Below, in pieces: positions 16,102 to 25,566 of a stretch of 52,447 nucleotides of DNA. Numbering within the stretch: position 1 is the stretch's first letter; each line of letters begins with the position of its first letter. Origin of the DNA: UBA3537 sp045561735 (GTDB taxonomy: Bacteria; Bacteroidota; Bacteroidia; Flavobacteriales; Flavobacteriaceae); the NCBI GenBank assembly GCA_045561735.1, contig JBJKXC010000009.1, forward strand, positions 1-52,447. Direction: 5' to 3'. The notes beneath the pieces are model-generated. The model did no database searches. It was not told the origin of the DNA and was given only the letters and a program-made list of their open reading frames with translations. Both the position numbers and the translations under genes were made by a program.

Positions 16102-16911
16102 ATGAAAAACAGTAGAATATTGTATGTGTCGTCTGAAGTAATCCCTTATTTGCCAGAAACTGAAGTTTCATCCATGTCCTTTGAGGCGCCAAGAATGGTC
16201 AACAAACAGGGTGGACAAATTCGAATATTCATGCCACGTTACGGAAATATAAATGAGCGCCGACACCAATTACACGAAGTAATTCGATTATCGGGCATCA
16301 ATTTAGTTGTTAATGATTTAGACATGCCTCTCATAATTAAAGTAGCCTCAATTCCCAAAGAAAGAATTCAAGTCTATTTTATTGATAATGATGATTATTT
16401 CAAAAGAAAAGCGACCCTAACAGACGAGGATGGAAAGCTGTTTGGTGACAATGATGAGCGTGCAATCTTTTTCGCCAAAGGGGTTATCGAAACTGTTAAA
16501 AAATTGAATTGGGCCCCAGATATTATTCATACTCATGGATGGCTGGCCTCATTGTTACCACTATATCTCAAAGAATACTATAAAGACGAACCATTATTTA
16601 AAGAAAGTAAAGTAGTTACTTCCGTGTACAGCCAAAATTTTGATGGCACTTTGAATAAGATGCTAATTGATAAGGTTAAATTTGACGAAATTGGTGATGA
16701 CCACTTAAAGAATTTAAAATCCCCAGACTATGTGGGTTTGATGAAAACAGCTATTGACTTTTCAGATGGCTTGATTAAAGGTTCTCAAATAATTCCTGAA
16801 GAATTGAACAATTATATTGATAAAGCCAAAAAGCCGGTTTTAGAATATCAATCCCCTGAAACATTTGCCGAAGCTTACACAGAATTTTACAGCACCCAGA
16901 TTTTAAACTAG
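16102..16911 (+). CDS. GT5-like (glycogen synthase N-terminal domain) protein, single domain
   Basis: A 269-aa protein resembling only the N-terminal Rossmann half of GT5 glycogen/starch synthases: YVSSEVIPYLP at the start, RIFMPRYGNINERR near 50-63, and IIHTHGWLASLLPLYLK near 145-161. Full-length GlgA is about 470-480 aa, so the C-terminal nucleotide-binding half is absent. The ADP-glucose motif KTGGL after the first strand is also missing; ETEVSSMSF stands in its place. It is therefore unlikely to be a working glycogen synthase. It lies between divergent panC and a DUF4270 lipoprotein-glmS pair, starting 13 nt before the former. Function unknown. Confidence 0.75.
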   Translation: MKNSRILYVSSEVIPYLPETEVSSMSFEAPRMVNKQGGQIRIFMPRYGNINERRHQLHEVIRLSGINLVVNDLDMPLIIKVASIPKERIQVYFIDNDDYFKRKATLTDEDGKLFGDNDERAIFFAKGVIETVKKLNWAPDIIHTHGWLASLLPLYLKEYYKDEPLFKESKVVTSVYSQNFDGTLNKMLIDKVKFDEIGDDHLKNLKSPDYVGLMKTAIDFSDGLIKGSQIIPEELNNYIDKAKKPVLEYQSPETFAEAYTEFYSTQILN

Positions 16912-16924
16912 AGCCCTAAATTTT

Positions 16925-18568
16925 ATGAATTTTTTACGTAACCCCTATTTCAAAATATTCGCTTTTTCCTGTTTTATTTCTTGTACATTGTCGTGTGATG
17001 AAGATTATACAGAAATTGGAACTGATGTTATCAACAATCAGAATATTTCTATTGATAATCAGTCCTATCCTGTTAAAACCTACAATAAACGTATCAATCC
17101 TTTTCAGTCTAACAACTTACCTGGCAACTTACTAGGATATTATTACGACCCCAACTTTGGGGGCACAACAGCACATTTTTTATCGCAGATAACGCCTCAA
17201 AATTTCAACCCAAGTTTTGGGAACAATCCGGTTTTAGATTCTGTATTTCTCAGCATACCTTACTTCAGTAAAACAGACGGACAGAGCTATACATTAGATT
17301 CACTTTACGGTAATGGCCCTATCAAATTATCTGTATTTAAAAACAATTTTTTTCTGCGAAATTTTGACCCAGGAAGTGATTTAGATGATTTTCAAGCTTA
17401 TTATTCAAATGGTGCTTTGTCTGTCTCTGAAGGATTGAACTCTGCGGTACTAGAAGCGCAATTGTTGTATACCTCGGATGCATTTATTCCTAGTAATGAG
17501 CCTATAGATCTTACAGAAACAAATTTGGACGGCGAGGAAGAGGTCATAGAAACTCTGGCACCGAGCCTTCGCATTAGGTTGGACGACCCGGGTATACTCC
17601 CTCAAGACTTTTGGGAAACTTTAATTTTTGAAAAAGAAGATGGTGATGAATTAAGTAGCGCTAGTAATTTCTACAACTATTTTCGAGGTTTGTACTTCAA
17701 AGTCGAGGCCGTAAACTCAAATACAGGAAGCATGGTTCAACTAAACTTCTCCTCCGCAAATGCCCATGTTAAACTTCACTATTCATTTGAATCAGATCCG
17801 GATGAGAATGGAGAAAGTACTATAAATCAAGGTGTCTATCAACTTAATTTTTTGGGAAACAGAACCACACTTTTTGAAAATAATTTCAATACAGGGTTCT
17901 TACAAGCCATTGATTCAGCAGACGAGATTCAAGGAGATGAACATCTCTATCTCAAAGGCGGCGAAGGGTCTATGGCGATTGTTGAACTTTTTTCTGAAGA
18001 CCAGTCTGGGAATGATTTTGATGATTTCATAACAGACTTTAGAGAAATAATTAATGAAGGGCAGTCAAACGAAGAACGTATTATCAAGCGCTTAATTAAT
18101 GAAGCTTTTTTAGAATTTTACATAGACGAATCAAGCTCAAACACCAATGACGACTTCCCAAACAGAATTTATATATATGACTTAGAAAATAATGCCCCTT
18201 TAATAGATTATAATCAAGACACTTCAGTCAATACAAGTACATCTAATTCAAAACTTACCCACTTGGTTCCCTTGAGTGTAGAAACAGATGATCAGGGTAT
18301 TAGCTATAAAAAATATAAAGTACGTTTGACTTCTCATATCAATAACATCATTGTAAATGACGCAACCAACCTTAGATTAGGTATTGTTGTTTCTTCAAAT
18401 GTAGGCGCAGCCACAAACCAAAAACTTTTAAACTACGATCCCATAGTAAAAGGTATTCCTACTGGGAGTATTTTATCTCCAAAGGGGGTTATTTTACACG
18501 GAAGTAATTCTATTGACCCCTTGAAAAAAGTGAGACTCAATATATACTACAGTCAAGCAAATGACTAA
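16925..18568 (+). CDS. DUF4270 family lipoprotein
   Basis: A 547-aa exported protein with a lipoprotein signal ending at Cys24 (SCTLSC|DEDYTEIGTDVI). The sequence just after the Cys, with IGTDVI, is characteristic of DUF4270. The rest is Asn/Asp/Ser-rich beta-like sequence with no catalytic motif that I recognise. It lies between the GT5-like gene (13 nt upstream) and glmS (13 nt downstream), suggesting one transcript and a possible link to cell-surface glycan. The role of DUF4270 is not established. Confidence 0.8.
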   Translation: MNFLRNPYFKIFAFSCFISCTLSCDEDYTEIGTDVINNQNISIDNQSYPVKTYNKRINPFQSNNLPGNLLGYYYDPNFGGTTAHFLSQITPQNFNPSFGNNPVLDSVFLSIPYFSKTDGQSYTLDSLYGNGPIKLSVFKNNFFLRNFDPGSDLDDFQAYYSNGALSVSEGLNSAVLEAQLLYTSDAFIPSNEPIDLTETNLDGEEEVIETLAPSLRIRLDDPGILPQDFWETLIFEKEDGDELSSASNFYNYFRGLYFKVEAVNSNTGSMVQLNFSSANAHVKLHYSFESDPDENGESTINQGVYQLNFLGNRTTLFENNFNTGFLQAIDSADEIQGDEHLYLKGGEGSMAIVELFSEDQSGNDFDDFITDFREIINEGQSNEERIIKRLINEAFLEFYIDESSSNTNDDFPNRIYIYDLENNAPLIDYNQDTSVNTSTSNSKLTHLVPLSVETDDQGISYKKYKVRLTSHINNIIVNDATNLRLGIVVSSNVGAATNQKLLNYDPIVKGIPTGSILSPKGVILHGSNSIDPLKKVRLNIYYSQAND

Positions 18569-18581
18569 ATAAATTTAAAAA

Positions 18582-20429
18582 ATGTGTGGAATTTTTGGAT
18601 ATATTGGCCCGCGAGATGCCTGCTCGGTTATAATAAAGGGATTAAAACGCTTAGAATATAGGGGCTACGACAGTGCGGGAATTGCACTCTATGACGGTAA
18701 GGATATTCAAGTTAGTAAAACCAAAGGTAAAGTTAGTGATTTAGAAGAAAAAGTTAACTCTGACAAAAATACCAATGGTAACGTTGGTATTGGCCACACT
18801 CGTTGGGCAACTCACGGAGTACCAAACAATGTCAACTCTCACCCCCATTATTCAAACTCAGGAGATTTAGTAATTATACACAATGGCATCATAGAAAATT
18901 ACGCGTCCATTAAACAAGAGCTTAAAAATAGGGGCTACACATTCCATTCCGATACAGATACAGAAGTGTTGATTAACCTAATTGAAGATGTTCAGAAAAG
19001 TGGCGAATATAAATTGGGAAAAGCTGTGCAAATTGCACTAAATCAAGTCGTAGGTGCCTATGCTATTGCCGTTTTGGATATAAAAAAACCCAATGAAATC
19101 GTTACGGCAAGACTGGGAAGCCCGTTGGCTGTTGGTGTTGGTAAAGATGAGTTTTTTATCGCTAGTGATGCGTCACCATTTATTGAATATACCAGCAATG
19201 CTATTTACTTAGAGGATGAAGAAATGGCAATAATTCGCCATCACAAAGAGCCACGATATAGGAAAATTAAAACAGATCTTCCATTCACTCCTTATGTGCA
19301 GAAACTAAAACTAAATATTGAACAAATTGAAAAAGGAGGGTTCGAACACTTTATGCTCAAGGAAATCTTTGAGCAACCCCAAGCTATTAAAGACACTTAC
19401 AGGGGCCGCTTATTAGTAAATGAGGGTCTAGTCAAAATGTCAGGGGTTGAGGAAAACTTACAGAAATTAATTAATGCACAAAAAATTACTATTGTGGCCT
19501 GCGGTACGTCTTGGCATGCAGGATTAGTTGCAGAATATATTTTTGAGGATTTGGCAAGAATGCCGGTGGAGGTCGAATATGCTTCAGAGTTTCGATATCG
19601 AAACCCCATTATAAGTGATAAAGATGTTGTTATTGCCATTTCTCAGTCTGGAGAAACAGCGGATACACTTGCTGCCATAAAATTAGCAAAAGAAAACGGG
19701 GCCTTTGTTTTTGGGGTTTGTAACGTTGTAGGGTCCTCTATTTCAAGGGAAACTGATGCAGGTGCTTACACCCATGCTGGGCCTGAAATTGGCGTGGCTT
19801 CTACCAAAGCATTTACCACCCAAATCACTTTGTTAACAATGATTGCTTTGAGATTAGCAAAGGCTAAAGGAACACTTTCTACCTCAGATTACAAGCGCCA
19901 TTTGGTCGCGCTAGAAACTACCCCTGAAAAAATTGAAATCGCGCTTAAATCTGACGCCTTAGCAAAAGAGATTGCTGAAAATTACAAAAATGCAACTAAC
20001 TTTCTATACCTTGGAAGGGGGTTTAATTTCCCCGTTGCCTTAGAGGGGGCCTTAAAATTAAAAGAAATCTCATATATTCACGCTGAAGGCTATCCCGCAG
20101 CCGAGATGAAGCATGGGCCCATTGCCCTGATTGACGAAAACATGCCTATTGTAGTCATTGCTACAAAATATGGCCAATATGAAAAAATCGTTAGTAATAT
20201 TCAAGAAATAAAGTCCCGTAAAGGTAAAATTATAGGCATTGTAACAGAGGGGGATTCTCAGGTCAAAGAATTAGCAGACCACGTGATTGAAATTCCTGAA
20301 ACTTCAGAGTTTTTATCTCCTTTACTCACAACAATTCCCTTGCAACTGCTGTCCTATCACATTGCAGTAATGCTTGATAAAAATGTGGACCAGCCTAGAA
20401 ATTTAGCGAAGTCTGTAACGGTGGAGTAG
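18582..20429 (+). CDS. glmS: Glutamine-fructose-6-phosphate aminotransferase (isomerizing)
   Basis: A 615-aa cytosolic enzyme making glucosamine-6-phosphate, the first committed step to UDP-GlcNAc for peptidoglycan and lipid A. The N-terminal glutaminase has nucleophile Cys2 (MCGIFGYIG) and HTRWATHG. Two SIS domains follow, with CGTSWHAG, SQSGETADT and AEGYPAAEMKHGPIALI; the C-terminus ends in LAKSVTVE as in the family. It follows the DUF4270 gene by 13 nt with no separate promoter visible. No glmS ribozyme is seen. Confidence 0.97.
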   Translation: MCGIFGYIGPRDACSVIIKGLKRLEYRGYDSAGIALYDGKDIQVSKTKGKVSDLEEKVNSDKNTNGNVGIGHTRWATHGVPNNVNSHPHYSNSGDLVIIHNGIIENYASIKQELKNRGYTFHSDTDTEVLINLIEDVQKSGEYKLGKAVQIALNQVVGAYAIAVLDIKKPNEIVTARLGSPLAVGVGKDEFFIASDASPFIEYTSNAIYLEDEEMAIIRHHKEPRYRKIKTDLPFTPYVQKLKLNIEQIEKGGFEHFMLKEIFEQPQAIKDTYRGRLLVNEGLVKMSGVEENLQKLINAQKITIVACGTSWHAGLVAEYIFEDLARMPVEVEYASEFRYRNPIISDKDVVIAISQSGETADTLAAIKLAKENGAFVFGVCNVVGSSISRETDAGAYTHAGPEIGVASTKAFTTQITLLTMIALRLAKAKGTLSTSDYKRHLVALETTPEKIEIALKSDALAKEIAENYKNATNFLYLGRGFNFPVALEGALKLKEISYIHAEGYPAAEMKHGPIALIDENMPIVVIATKYGQYEKIVSNIQEIKSRKGKIIGIVTEGDSQVKELADHVIEIPETSEFLSPLLTTIPLQLLSYHIAVMLDKNVDQPRNLAKSVTVE

Positions 20430-20633
20430 TTTGCAAATCATTCAAAAAGAAATTCACGCCTTTCATAAGTGAGTCTTAGGTTAATACATTACAAACAATA
20501 AAAATTTTGGGGATAAATAATTAGAAATTAGCACTTAATTATGGTCAAAATTCACAAATTATTATTTTTTACTTATCTTTATTCCTTTATTATAGAATAA
20601 AATTAAACACAAGCAAACCAAAAAATATAACTA
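20430..20633. other. Intergenic region between glmS and the second TonB receptor
   Basis: A 204-nt AT-rich gap, among the longest in the window. A near-consensus -7 box TATCTTTA (20574-20581) lies 52 nt before the receptor ATG and is the likely promoter. I see no terminator hairpin after glmS and no ORF or RNA gene. Confidence 0.4.
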
Positions 20634-23582
20634 ATGAAAACTTTTTTAAGAATTTTTACATTACTATTCGGAGTCGTTTCCTTCGCACAAACCACCGTGA
20701 CAGGAACTGTTAATGATGAGAGTGGCATGCCTCTGTCTGGTGCCAACGTAATTGTGATGGGTACCTCTTCTGGAGCCATTTCAGATTTTGATGGTAAATT
20801 TACCCTCAACGTAAGTCAAGCGCCGCCTTTTACATTACAAATAAGCAGTGTTGGATTTACAACAGCCACAGAAGAAGTGACGGCGAACAACCAAGACCTA
20901 AGCATAACTTTGATTGAAGGCAGCTTTTTAGACGAAGTAATAGTTTCAGCTACTAGAACTCCCCAAAGAATTTTTGAGTCTCCAGTAACTGTTGAAAAGT
21001 ACAGTTTAAAACAAATTAAGCGTACTCCATCAGCTGACTTCTTTGAAGGGCTACAAAACGTCAAAGGTGTTCAAATGAACCAATCAGGCTTAGTTTTTAG
21101 TCAAGTAAATACAAGAGGTTTTGGAACCATTTACAATGAAGGTTTTGTAACATTAATTGATGGCATGAATAGTCAAGCACCCGTATTTGGATTTGCTGTT
21201 GGAAATCTCATCGGACTAAACGAATTAGATGTTCAAAGTGTAGAGTTATTGCCTGGTTCCGCATCAGCACTTTATGGTATGGACGCCTACAAAGGAGTAA
21301 TGTCTATAAAAAGTAAAAACCCGTTTGATCACGAAGGTATTAATGGTTATTACCGTTCTGGAACCACCCAACAAGAAGCTGGTGGAAACAACGCCTTTAC
21401 AGACTTCGGGTTTAGATTCGCAAAAAAACTGTCTGACAAATGGGCCGTTAAAGCTGCTTTCTCGGCCAAAAAAGGTAAAGAATGGGCTGCAGCTGATACT
21501 CGCCACCAAAGAGCTTGTGACAATTGTGGCGAAGGTAGTATTGTTGAAGATTACCCAACAAATGCACCAGACTACAATGCGGTAAATGAATATGGCGAAG
21601 TTGCTGTAGGTTCTCCTTTAATATTTGGCTCTTTAGCCGGATCATTAGAAGCTGGTGGCTCTCCCGCTGCAACAATACTCAGCAATTCAGATCCAGCAAA
21701 TCCAGGCTGGGCACAAAACCCCGCCTTAGCTGGCTTTTTTGACACAGTGTTGACCACTGGTTACATGGAAAATGATATTTTTGGTACGGAGGCTGAAAAT
21801 GTTAAAGGAAATTTTGCGGTTCACTACAGACCAAATGCAGATACTGAAATATCACTATCTTCAGTAATCGGTACTGGAGAAGCGCCATTACCTGCAGGAA
21901 ATGCGCGTTACAATTTAAAAGATGTGGTGGTTCAGCTACATAAATTGGAATTAAATTCCGGGGGCCTAAACACGCGGTTTTATTTTACGCAAGAGGATAG
22001 TGGTCAAACTACGCAAAGTTCAGCTTTGGGAGTTGCTATGGCAAATGCACAACCTGGTGGACTACTTGGCGCCGGTGGGTGGGGCCAAACCTATTTGAAT
22101 AACTATTTTGGTGCATTAGCAGGGGCAGCTGGATTTTCACCTGATGCCGCTGGTATTTTTGGTACTTGGGTCGGAGCTGGTCCAGGACTTTTTGATTCTG
22201 TGATTGCACCATATATAATTGGAGGTGGAACAGATTTCAACGCACTCTTTGGTGGTTCCACTCAAGGGGCTCATGATTTTGCTCGTAATGCAGCAGATAA
22301 CAGACCCGGTGTCTTCTTCCAAGGAAGCCAAGAATGGAGCGATGCCATAGGGGTAGCAGAACACACACCTATAAATCAGCTAGGCTTTGGTGCACGAATC
22401 CAAGATTTATCCAAGGCTTACACTTTTGAAGCTAATTATGATTTTGAAGATAAAATTGAATTTGCTGAAGTAATAGTCGGTGGTATCTTTAGAAGATTTG
22501 ATTTGAACACAGAGGGTACACTCTATACTGATTATGATGGTGATGGAATTCAATACAATGAATTAGGAGCTTATGCGCAAATGAAAAAGAATTTGTTTTC
22601 AGATTTTGTAACATTGACCGCATCTCTTAGATATGATAAAGTTGAAGTCCTTGACAATGCTAATATTGCACCAAGAGCTGGTCTGCTGTTTAATATCTCT
22701 GATAAACAAAACATCAGGGTGTCGGCTCAAAAAGGATTTAGAACTCCTACTAATCAGGATAAGTTTATTGGATTGTTCAATGGGGCTAGAACCCTCTTAG
22801 GAACCACCAGACAGAATGTTGAGCGTTTTAATCAACCAACTCAATTGTTTAATCAGCAAGTCGTTAACATCACCGGACAAGATGTTTGGAATAATGCATT
22901 TTATGCTGATACTTTTGAGAAGGCAAACTTAGAATACGTAGAGTCTGAAGAAATAACTTCCTATGAGGTTGGATATCGATATAACTCAAATAACTTCACT
23001 CTTGATTTTAATGCTTACTACAGTCAATATGAAAATTATATTGGGACAGATTATGTTTTAGTTACACCCTTTGCTACTGAAACAGGTCTAGAAAGGATTG
23101 ATGCTCTTCTTTCCGGTAGTGTAACTGAATTTGGCGTTGATGCTAATTTAGATACTAAGTTCATCACCAAGGGTGTTAGTTTAGAAGCTATACAGAGGCT
23201 AAACTCATCTACATCAATGAACTTTATTTATGAGTACAATGAGCTAGATTACAAATCAGCTGAAGACTCAACATTTGAACTATCTTGGAATACACCTAAG
23301 CATAGAATGAAGTTTGGTCTTACGTCAAAGATAAACAGCAATGTTACGCTTTCTGCTAATGCACGTTACAACTCTGAGTACTATTACGAATCATCTTTTA
23401 TTGATGCAGTTATCCCAGAAAATACGGTGTTTGATGCTAAACTGATGTTTGGAATAAAAGCTCTTGACAACCTACAATTTGAAGTGGGTGGAAACAACAT
23501 CGCTGGCCGCGAATATGTGAGTATTCCTGGATCTGGAAATATTGGGTCTCTTTACTATGCAGGCGCCAAAATGCAGTTCTAA
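20634..23582 (+). CDS. TonB-dependent receptor with CarboxypepD_reg domain (no SusD partner)
   Basis: A 982-aa outer-membrane receptor: signal peptide (about 1-19, ending SFAQ), CarboxypepD_reg-like domain (about 22-98, VTGTVNDESGMPLSGANV), plug (about 103-230, with LLPGSASALYGMDAYKGVMSIKS, a TonB plug signature) and a long barrel ending with a C-terminal Phe (YAGAKMQF). A Gly/Ala-rich insertion occupies about 460-540. No SusD-like lipoprotein follows; the gene ends in a strong terminator, so it stands alone. That argues against a classic SusCD glycan system. Ligand unknown. Confidence 0.88.
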   Translation: MKTFLRIFTLLFGVVSFAQTTVTGTVNDESGMPLSGANVIVMGTSSGAISDFDGKFTLNVSQAPPFTLQISSVGFTTATEEVTANNQDLSITLIEGSFLDEVIVSATRTPQRIFESPVTVEKYSLKQIKRTPSADFFEGLQNVKGVQMNQSGLVFSQVNTRGFGTIYNEGFVTLIDGMNSQAPVFGFAVGNLIGLNELDVQSVELLPGSASALYGMDAYKGVMSIKSKNPFDHEGINGYYRSGTTQQEAGGNNAFTDFGFRFAKKLSDKWAVKAAFSAKKGKEWAAADTRHQRACDNCGEGSIVEDYPTNAPDYNAVNEYGEVAVGSPLIFGSLAGSLEAGGSPAATILSNSDPANPGWAQNPALAGFFDTVLTTGYMENDIFGTEAENVKGNFAVHYRPNADTEISLSSVIGTGEAPLPAGNARYNLKDVVVQLHKLELNSGGLNTRFYFTQEDSGQTTQSSALGVAMANAQPGGLLGAGGWGQTYLNNYFGALAGAAGFSPDAAGIFGTWVGAGPGLFDSVIAPYIIGGGTDFNALFGGSTQGAHDFARNAADNRPGVFFQGSQEWSDAIGVAEHTPINQLGFGARIQDLSKAYTFEANYDFEDKIEFAEVIVGGIFRRFDLNTEGTLYTDYDGDGIQYNELGAYAQMKKNLFSDFVTLTASLRYDKVEVLDNANIAPRAGLLFNISDKQNIRVSAQKGFRTPTNQDKFIGLFNGARTLLGTTRQNVERFNQPTQLFNQQVVNITGQDVWNNAFYADTFEKANLEYVESEEITSYEVGYRYNSNNFTLDFNAYYSQYENYIGTDYVLVTPFATETGLERIDALLSGSVTEFGVDANLDTKFITKGVSLEAIQRLNSSTSMNFIYEYNELDYKSAEDSTFELSWNTPKHRMKFGLTSKINSNVTLSANARYNSEYYYESSFIDAVIPENTVFDAKLMFGIKALDNLQFEVGGNNIAGREYVSIPGSGNIGSLYYAGAKMQF

Positions 23583-23604
23583 AATTTAATTCGAGAATTA
23601 GATT

Positions 23605-23635
23605 AAAAAACCCAGACATTTGTTCTGGGTTTTTT
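23605..23635 (+). terminator. Strong intrinsic terminator after the second TonB receptor
   Basis: A perfect 12-bp stem (AAAAAACCCAGA at 23605-23616 with TCTGGGTTTTTT at 23624-23635) and a 7-nt loop. The GC core plus T-tract 22 nt past the stop gives an intrinsic terminator that would work on either strand. A small repeat TAATTC-GA-GAATTA (23587-23600) precedes it. Confidence 0.9.
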
Positions 23636-23647
23636 ATTTATAATAGT

Positions 23648-23655
23648 TATCTTTG
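23648..23655 (+). promoter_or_regulatory. -7 box for atpDC
   Basis: TATCTTTG, 60 nt upstream of the atpD ATG and directly after the terminator of the previous gene. The -33 region overlaps the terminator stem and shows no clear TTG at the best spacing. Confidence 0.5.
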
Positions 23656-23715
23656 CTGCGCAAAAACAGCTCTTTTTTAAACATCATCTAGCTAAAAATT
23701 AAACCCACAGAAGTA

Positions 23716-25224
23716 ATGTCAAAAATTACAGGAAAAGTTTCCCAAATTGTAGGACCCGTAATCGATGTAGAGTTCGCCGCAGACGCAGAACTTCCAAAAA
23801 TTTATGATTCCTTGGAAATCAATCGTGAAGACGGATCTACACTCGTTTTAGAAGTACAATCACATATTGGCGAAAATGCCGTCAGAACCATTGCGATGGA
23901 TTCATCAGATGGTTTAAGTCGCGGGACAGAAGTCAGTGCAACTGGTGCGCCCATCCAAGTGCCTGTTGGCGAAGATGTTTATGGCCGACTTTTCAATGTC
24001 ATTGGAGACGCTATTGATGGTTTAGGAAATTTACCAAAAGCTGGAAAAGACGGGTTGCCAATTCACCGTGAAGCGCCAAAATTTGAGGACCTTTCAACCT
24101 CAACAGAAGTCTTGTTTACCGGAATCAAGGTCATCGACCTTATTGAGCCTTATGCCAAGGGTGGTAAAATTGGGCTTTTTGGGGGTGCGGGTGTTGGAAA
24201 AACAGTATTGATTCAAGAACTTATTAATAATATTGCAAAAGGCCATGGCGGGCTTTCTGTATTTGCGGGTGTTGGAGAACGTACAAGAGAAGGAAACGAT
24301 TTATTACGTGAGATGTTAGAATCAGGCATTATAAAATATGGGGATGACTTTATGCATTCCATGGAAGCTGGTGGATGGGATCTTAAAAAAGTAGACAAAG
24401 CCGCCATGAAAGAATCCAAGGCCACTTTCGTTTTTGGACAAATGAATGAACCTCCTGGAGCCCGTGCGCGTGTTGCACTTTCTGGACTTACCATTGCAGA
24501 ATATTTCCGTGATGGTGCTGGAGATGGCCAAGGTAAAGACGTTTTGTTCTTTGTTGACAATATTTTCCGATTTACACAAGCAGGTTCTGAGGTATCCGCT
24601 CTTTTAGGTCGGATGCCATCTGCAGTAGGATACCAACCTACACTGGCTACAGAGATGGGCGCCATGCAAGAGCGTATTACCTCAACTAAAAAAGGATCCA
24701 TTACTTCAGTACAAGCTGTTTATGTGCCTGCGGATGACCTTACCGATCCTGCGCCAGCGACTACTTTTGCGCATTTGGATGCTACTACCGTATTGTCGCG
24801 GAAAATTGCAGAACTTGGGATTTATCCAGCTGTAGATCCTCTAGATTCTACTTCAAGAATTCTAACTGCAGAAATTCTTGGGAACGAACATTACGATTGT
24901 GCACAACGTGTAAAAGAGTTGTTGCAGCGCTACAAAGAGCTCCAAGATATCATTGCTATTTTAGGAATGGAAGAACTCTCAGAAGAAGACAAGTTAGCTG
25001 TAGGGCGTGCACGACGCGTACAGCGTTTCCTTTCTCAGCCTTTCCATGTTGCAGAGCAATTTACCGGAATCCCTGGAGTACTTGTAGACATCAAAGAAAC
25101 CATCAAAGGGTTTAACATGATCATGGATGGGGAGTTAGACCAATTACCGGAAGCCGCATTCAACCTAAAAGGAACCATTGAAGAAGCGATTGAAGCCGGA
25201 GAAAAAATGTTGGCTGAAGCCTAA
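23716..25224 (+). CDS. atpD: F1Fo ATP synthase subunit beta
   Basis: The catalytic beta subunit (502 aa) of F1. Walker A GGAGVGKT is near 156-163, the GERTREGNDL segment carries the catalytic Glu region, and VFGQMNEPPGARARV and ALLGRMPSAVGYQPTLATEMG are diagnostic. The usual N-terminal beta barrel and C-terminal helical domain are complete. It is followed 11 nt later by atpC. The remaining ATP synthase genes are not here, which is the normal split in Bacteroidota. Confidence 0.98.
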   Translation: MSKITGKVSQIVGPVIDVEFAADAELPKIYDSLEINREDGSTLVLEVQSHIGENAVRTIAMDSSDGLSRGTEVSATGAPIQVPVGEDVYGRLFNVIGDAIDGLGNLPKAGKDGLPIHREAPKFEDLSTSTEVLFTGIKVIDLIEPYAKGGKIGLFGGAGVGKTVLIQELINNIAKGHGGLSVFAGVGERTREGNDLLREMLESGIIKYGDDFMHSMEAGGWDLKKVDKAAMKESKATFVFGQMNEPPGARARVALSGLTIAEYFRDGAGDGQGKDVLFFVDNIFRFTQAGSEVSALLGRMPSAVGYQPTLATEMGAMQERITSTKKGSITSVQAVYVPADDLTDPAPATTFAHLDATTVLSRKIAELGIYPAVDPLDSTSRILTAEILGNEHYDCAQRVKELLQRYKELQDIIAILGMEELSEEDKLAVGRARRVQRFLSQPFHVAEQFTGIPGVLVDIKETIKGFNMIMDGELDQLPEAAFNLKGTIEEAIEAGEKMLAEA

Positions 25225-25235
25225 AACAGAAGTTT

Positions 25236-25511
25236 ATGTATTTAGAAATTGTTTCTCCCGAAGCTACCCTTTTTAAAGGAGATGTTGAAAGTGTTTCTGT
25301 TCCAGGAGTCAATGGCGAATTTGAAATGCTTAATAACCACGCCGCAGTTGTCTCTACCCTTAAAGATGGATTTGTCAAAATTCGTGGAACTGTTGATTTA
25401 AATGAAGAAGTAGCTTCAAAATTTGAAAAAAAGGAAGGCGGATATTGGTTAGCCATTAATTCGGGAACCATTGAAATGAACGCCAACAAAATTATTGTTC
25501 TAGCGGATTAA
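25236..25511 (+). CDS. atpC: F1Fo ATP synthase subunit epsilon (short form)
   Basis: A 91-aa epsilon subunit. MYLEIVSPEATLFKGDVESVSVPGVNGEFEML-type sequence gives the N-terminal beta sandwich (key motifs LEIVSPEA and PGVNGEFEML). The C-terminal two-helix inhibitory domain of E. coli epsilon (about 139 aa) is absent, as in other Bacteroidota. It is coupled to atpD by an 11-nt gap. Confidence 0.93.
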   Translation: MYLEIVSPEATLFKGDVESVSVPGVNGEFEMLNNHAAVVSTLKDGFVKIRGTVDLNEEVASKFEKKEGGYWLAINSGTIEMNANKIIVLAD

Positions 25512-25536
25512 ACTATTGTCATTAAACATATGACCC

Positions 25537-25560
25537 TAAAACACTGTTTTAAATTTTTTT
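25537..25560 (+). terminator. Weak AT-rich terminator after atpC
   Basis: TAAAACA-C-TGTTTTA (25537-25551) followed by AATTTTTTT. The stem is AT-rich, so this is a modest candidate in the 55-nt convergent gap between atpC and the enoyl-CoA hydratase gene. Confidence 0.45.
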
Positions 25561-25566
25561 GATTCC

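Noticed and set aside
15998..16192. 65-residue upstream extension of panC
   Set aside because: Overlaps the divergent gene and its promoter; the panC family starts at MKVFTT.
20430..20633. glmS ribozyme or riboswitch
   Set aside because: The gap follows glmS, not precedes it; no recognisable RNA fold.
24213..24701. 162-aa antisense ORF inside atpD
   Set aside because: Shadow of a highly conserved gene; no promoter or family match.
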